DNA of 29,669 nucleotides from CAZIKB01 sp964539665. GTDB lineage: Bacteria > Zhuqueibacterota > Zhuqueibacteria > Oceanimicrobiales > Oceanimicrobiaceae. The notes under the pieces are model-generated. The model did not search any database. It was given only the letters and a program-made list of their open reading frames with translations, and was not told the DNA's origin. The translations under genes and the position numbers were made by a program. The stretch lies in assembly GCA_964539665.1 (NCBI GenBank), contig CAZIKB010000081.1, forward strand, positions 1 to 29,669. The letters run 5' to 3'. Below, one piece after another: positions 26,601 to 29,669 of this stretch; positions within the stretch are counted from its first letter, which is position 1, and each line of letters opens with the position of its first letter.

Positions 26601-29600
26601 TGTCAGGGATGACCAGAATGAGATTTCAAATGCAGCAACCGTTACGATTACGGTCAATGATGTTAACGATGCGCCTGTTGCAGTGGATGATGCCTCGATT
26701 ACAGATGAAGATGTACCAGTTCAAATTGATGTATTAGCCAACGACAGTGATTTAGATGGGAGTGTTGATCCGACAACTGTATCTGTTACGACTCCGCCAA
26801 CTAACGGTTCGACCTCGGTGAATGGGACGACGGGCGAGATTACCTACACTTCTGCTCAGGACTATTTTGGTACAGACAGTTTCCTCTACACCGTGAATGA
26901 TGATGATGGTGCGACTTCGAATACGGCGACAGTAACGGTAACCATCAATGACGTAAACGATGCACCAGTTGCAGCGGATGATGTTGCATCGACGAGTGAA
27001 GAGGTCGGTGTTCAGATTAATGTTTTAATCAATGATAGTGATGTAGATGGAACCATGGATCCCACGACCGTTTCAGTTGTGACTTCGCCTTCGAATGGAA
27101 CAACGTCGGTGGATGGCGCCACCGGTGAGATTACGTTTGTTCCAAATTTGGACTTTACAGGAACGGACAGTTTTACATACCAGGTAAATGATGATGAGGG
27201 TGCGAGTTCAAATGCCGGGACGGTTACTGTAACGATAACCGGGCAGAATGATGCGCCGGTAGCGGTTGATGACGCCGGCACAACGGACGAGGATGTTTCA
27301 GTCCAGATTGATGTTTTAGCCAATGATAGTGATGTCGATGGGACTCTGGAGCCAGCTACGGTTACAGTTGTGACATCACCTTCGAATGGTGCGACGTCTG
27401 TGGATGGAACTACTGGTGAGATTACTTATACTCCGAGTCAGGACTATTTTGGTACAGACAGTTTTACCTACACAGTGAATGATAATGTTGGAGCTGTTTC
27501 GAATGCAGCAATGGTGACGGTGACAATTAATGATGTAAACGATAATCCTGTTGCCAATGACGATGCAGCGACAATAGATGAGGATAGCAGTGTTACAATT
27601 GATGTTTTATTGAACGACTTTGATGTTGATGGCACGTTTGTTCCGTCTTCTGTTGCAGTACTGATTGGACCGAACAATGGCACGACTTCGGTGAACGGAA
27701 CAACGGGTGCGATTACATATACTCCCAATTTAGATTTTTCTGGTACGGACAGCTTTGATTACACAATTAATGATGATGATGGTGCTACTTCAAATGCAGC
27801 AACAGTTAATATTGCTGTCAACGATGCACCTGTGGCTGAAAACGATGTTGCCTCGACTAATGAAGACACACCAGTGAATGTTGACGTGTTGGTCAATGAT
27901 AGCGATTCTGATGGTACTATCGACCCATCCACGGTTGTCGTAGTAACTGGTCCAAATAATGGGACTGCCACAGTTGATGCTACAACAGGTGTTATTTCCT
28001 ACACGCCGCAAACGTATTTCTTTGGTACAGATACTTTTAATTATACAGTTGACGATAACGAAAGTGCAACTTCAAACAGTGCGACTGTGACAGTTACGGT
28101 TGGATCTGTGAATAATGCTCCAGTTGCAGTAGATGATGCGATAACAACAAATGAAGATGTAGTAATTGACTATGATGTTACGGTAAATGATTACGATGTA
28201 GATGGTACAATTGATGCGACATCAATTTCTGTGTCGGGAGCAACAAACGGTTTAGCATCTGTTTTACCGTCCTACAAAATCAGGTATATTCCAAACTCTG
28301 ATTTTTCTGGATCAGATAGTTTTACTTACACAATCAGAGATAACAATGGCAGTCTGTCAAATGCAGGAACAGTAACAGTAACCATCACAAGTGTGAATGA
28401 CTTTCCAATTGCAGTGGCTGATGTGGCGTCCATAAATGAAAATTCAACAATAAATATTGATGTATCCTCCAATGATTATGACATTGATGGTACTTTGGAC
28501 CTTACATCGGTTGCAGTGGTAACGCCTCCGCACTATGGTTCAACGTCAGTAATTCAAGCTACCGGAGAAATTACCTACACTCCAAATCCGGGATATTCAG
28601 GACCAGACTCGTTTACATATACAGTTGCCGATAATGCTGGAGCTACATCAAATTCAGCAATGGTTACTATTACGGTCGACGATTTACCGGTGGCAGTGGA
28701 TGACGCAGCTTCGACAAATGAAGATATACCAGTTGCGATTGACGTTTTAGCGAATGACACTGATTCTAATGGCGTTCTCGATCCGACTACGGTTACCGTT
28801 GTAAATAGTCCCAATAATGGTACTATTACTGTGGATGGAACTACAGGTGTTATAACATATTTGCCTCTACCAAATTTCTCTGGTAATGATTCTTTTACTT
28901 ATACTGTTAACGATGACGCGGGTGGAATTTCTAATGAAGCCACGGTATCCGTTCATATTAACCGCTTTCCAGTTGCTGTGAATGATACAAAAACAACGGA
29001 TGAAGACATTCCAGTTGAAATTAACGTCATGACTAATGACATTGATTTAGACGGTTCAGTTGATCCATCGACCGTGACAATCGTGACTAATGTGATTAAT
29101 GGTTCGACTTCTATAAATGCGACAACAGGTGTGATTACCTATACACCAAATGCAAACTTTTTTGACACTGATTCCTTCACATATACTATAGATGATGATA
29201 GAAATGCAACATCAAATGAAGCGACAGTAACAATCACCATTCTAGGTGTAAATGATCCTCCTGTTGCAGTCAATGATACTGCTAATACAAACGAAAATGA
29301 GTCCATTGTCATAAATGTGATTGTGAACGATAGCGATATCGATGGTTCGATTGATCCCACAAAGGTTACTGTATTAAACGGGTCTGGAAATGGTACAACC
29401 TCGGTAAACACCACGACTGGTGCGATTACCTACACACCGAATCAGGATTATTTTGGTACAGACAGTTTTACCTACACAGTGAACGATGATGATGGTGCTA
29501 TTTCTAATGTAGCAACAGTGATAGTTACAGTAACTATCGCGAATGATGCGCCAGTAGCTGTAGATGATGCGGCTACGATGGATGAAGATGTTTCTGTACA

Positions 29601-29669
29601 GATTGATGTTTTAGCCAATGATAGTGATGTAGATGGGACTCTGGATCCAACTACGGTTACAGTTGTGAC
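23626..29669 (+). CDS. Giant secreted adhesin-like protein, head plus tandem-95 cadherin-like repeats (3' end outside the window)
   Basis: An open frame of at least 2,014 codons to the window edge. The GTG start is chosen because GGAGG (23615-23619) lies six bases upstream; ATG 23719 would cut the signal peptide. The N-terminus has a basic region, a hydrophobic stretch (ICFILCAVMSLLSL) and a likely cleavage after AWA. Residues from about 46 to 445 are the Trp-rich head shared with the pseudogene, repetitive enough to suggest a beta-propeller (inference). From about 24961 come 16 full repeats and part of a 17th, mostly 94-97 residues, of the pattern PVAVDD-T-EDxPVxIDVLANDSDxDG-DPTTVxV-TGxITYTP-YFGTDSFTYTVND. 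Asp-rich turns suggest calcium binding, as in cadherin-like domains. Expected outside or on the cell surface, and likely T9SS-exported like its relative; the C-terminus is not visible. Confidence 0.9.
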   Translation, partial: MLLTDECLSKNSHFRKSSNTLKYICFILCAVMSLLSLNSENAWAQQCTSEPVLAGYRDFDYSSGGPTSEPTEEKPESKLWYNDGFWWGVLWDPAAEVYSIYQFDLANQCWINVGPAVDDRGRSSQDALWDETNQKLYVATHAKLSIQSSESKDARVYRFSYNSSTNAYSLDNSFPVSIGSNKTRALVLTKDSTGQLWATWTDNAKVMVNRSTTNDLTWGTPFVLPTQGNDLMLEISGDTKDICSVHQFGGDKIGLLWGNQIDEKYYFSVHEDSQSDQNWEVRETAFESLMSHAADDHINMHSHNGIVLAAVKTGITGGTNPLNLVLKRNLTGIWSEHTFGLRSDDHTRQLLLLDSDTDSVYVFAKSNDVLPQSIYYKVAHLDNLNFPTGLGRLFVSSYVDDSVNNPTSTKQNVNATTGLLVLASAKTQHRYMHNYLALGGNVTPIAVDDSAVAHEDTPADIDVTENDTDANGTIDETTVQIVDNPSDGVVTVNSTTGIITYTPNTGFTGTDSFKYTVQDDDGESAIAATVTITVNILPVAVNDAKSTNEETAVVIPVTANDTDADGTLDLTTVAIASAPSNGTTLVDGTTGDITYTPEQNFTGNDSFTYTVNDNNGGTSNAATVTIAVSNLNDPPIAADDAATTNEDTPAVIDVLANDSDVDGYLDPATVAVTNGPGNGSTTLNATTGEITYTPNPSFIGTDNLTYTVDDNGGATSNEATVTVTINDLPIAVNDVALTNEDSPMDINVVANDSDPDGTIDPTTVTIVSGPNYGTATVNGATGIVTYAPQSNYFGTDTFTYTVNDNYGETSNEATVTVEVNNIPIALNDAQTTDEDTPVDISVLANVFDVDGSSVPSSVTVVSGPGNGSTSVEGATGVITYSPAADYFGTDTFTYTVNDNDGATSNVATVTITINPINDGPNAVDDAVSTDEDSPLNINVLANDNDVDSSIDPNTVSILNGTSNGSTSINGTTGEITYTPIQDYFGPDTFTYTVRDDQNEISNAATVTITVNDVNDAPVAVDDASITDEDVPVQIDVLANDSDLDGSVDPTTVSVTTPPTNGSTSVNGTTGEITYTSAQDYFGTDSFLYTVNDDDGATSNTATVTVTINDVNDAPVAADDVASTSEEVGVQINVLINDSDVDGTMDPTTVSVVTSPSNGTTSVDGATGEITFVPNLDFTGTDSFTYQVNDDEGASSNAGTVTVTITGQNDAPVAVDDAGTTDEDVSVQIDVLANDSDVDGTLEPATVTVVTSPSNGATSVDGTTGEITYTPSQDYFGTDSFTYTVNDNVGAVSNAAMVTVTINDVNDNPVANDDAATIDEDSSVTIDVLLNDFDVDGTFVPSSVAVLIGPNNGTTSVNGTTGAITYTPNLDFSGTDSFDYTINDDDGATSNAATVNIAVNDAPVAENDVASTNEDTPVNVDVLVNDSDSDGTIDPSTVVVVTGPNNGTATVDATTGVISYTPQTYFFGTDTFNYTVDDNESATSNSATVTVTVGSVNNAPVAVDDAITTNEDVVIDYDVTVNDYDVDGTIDATSISVSGATNGLASVLPSYKIRYIPNSDFSGSDSFTYTIRDNNGSLSNAGTVTVTITSVNDFPIAVADVASINENSTINIDVSSNDYDIDGTLDLTSVAVVTPPHYGSTSVIQATGEITYTPNPGYSGPDSFTYTVADNAGATSNSAMVTITVDDLPVAVDDAASTNEDIPVAIDVLANDTDSNGVLDPTTVTVVNSPNNGTITVDGTTGVITYLPLPNFSGNDSFTYTVNDDAGGISNEATVSVHINRFPVAVNDTKTTDEDIPVEINVMTNDIDLDGSVDPSTVTIVTNVINGSTSINATTGVITYTPNANFFDTDSFTYTIDDDRNATSNEATVTITILGVNDPPVAVNDTANTNENESIVINVIVNDSDIDGSIDPTKVTVLNGSGNGTTSVNTTTGAITYTPNQDYFGTDSFTYTVNDDDGAISNVATVIVTVTIANDAPVAVDDAATMDEDVSVQIDVLANDSDVDGTLDPTTVTVV
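24961..29669 (+). repeat. Tandem array of about 291-bp cadherin-like coding repeats (at least 16.3 units)
   Basis: Units begin at the (A/P)PVAVDD motif. Several are exactly 291 bp apart (26671, 26962, 27253, 27544), others slightly shorter. Most units have diverged, but the unit starting near 27253 and the partial unit near 29548 are close to identical at DNA level over their first 90 or so bases (shared GATGTTTTAGCCAATGATAG), about 2.3 kb apart, which suggests a recent block duplication or gene conversion. The repeats create long open frames on the opposite strand, which are artefacts. Confidence 0.85.

Noticed and set aside
25125..29414. Many open frames of 60-110 codons on the minus strand across the cadherin-like repeats, and similar ones across the IPT repeats.
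   Set aside because: They mirror the repeat units in a fixed codon phase, recur with each unit, lack ribosome sites and read as complements of TV/GT-rich coding sequence. The + strand frame is continuous and homologous to known repeat types.

Overview
The window reads as a chromosomal segment of an FCB-group bacterium, most likely a Calditrichota/KSB1/Ignavibacteria-type lineage. The main pointer is the C-terminal domain ending at 23052, an NYPNPFN-type 'FlgD-like' type IX secretion (T9SS) sorting signal. AT-rich spacers, AGGAG-type ribosome binding sites and giant repeat-rich exported proteins fit. No rRNA, tRNA, integrase or CRISPR array was found, so placement is by protein style only.

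Region 1 (77-8021) is a uronate/pectin catabolic block, all on the + strand: a DUF4861 exported protein, KduI and KduD (unsaturated galacturonate end-products to 2-keto-3-deoxygluconate, KDG), a complete TRAP transporter (DctP, DctQ, DctM), KDPG aldolase (Eda) and a LacI-family regulator. KDG kinase, which would join KduD to Eda, is not in the window.

Region 2 (8049-16157) continues with the saturated uronate branch: tagaturonate epimerase UxaE and an SDR-type fructuronate reductase/D-mannonate oxidoreductase (UxuB). After these come 6-phosphogluconate dehydrogenase (Gnd), a LarA-superfamily nickel-pincer-type epimerase, a PPi-type phosphofructokinase homologue and a HAD hydrolase. UxaC and mannonate dehydratase UxuA are absent here. 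Because the LarA superfamily includes a D-gluconate 2-epimerase, the order UxuB-Gnd-LarA-like suggests a testable route from mannonate to gluconate, 6-phosphogluconate and the pentose phosphate pathway, with the PFK returning hexose phosphate to glycolysis.

Region 3 (16158-23052) holds a decayed gene for an about 2,106-residue secreted protein: signal peptide, Trp-rich head, 13 IPT/TIG-like repeats, three DNRLRE/CBM96-like modules and a T9SS tail. It carries three separate lesions: a one-base deletion in the signal peptide, a CAA-to-TAA stop, and a 173-bp MITE-like insertion with 10-bp terminal inverted repeats and an 11-bp target duplication. Undoing the deletion and the insertion gives an open length divisible by three, with only the TAA left inside.

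Region 4 (23053-29669) begins with a 573-bp spacer that contains an almost ideal three-way-junction inverted-repeat structure (23363-23472). A GTG-started gene follows and runs off the window. It encodes the same head domain joined to at least 16 cadherin-like 'tandem-95' repeats. The two neighbours therefore share a head but carry different repeat stalks.
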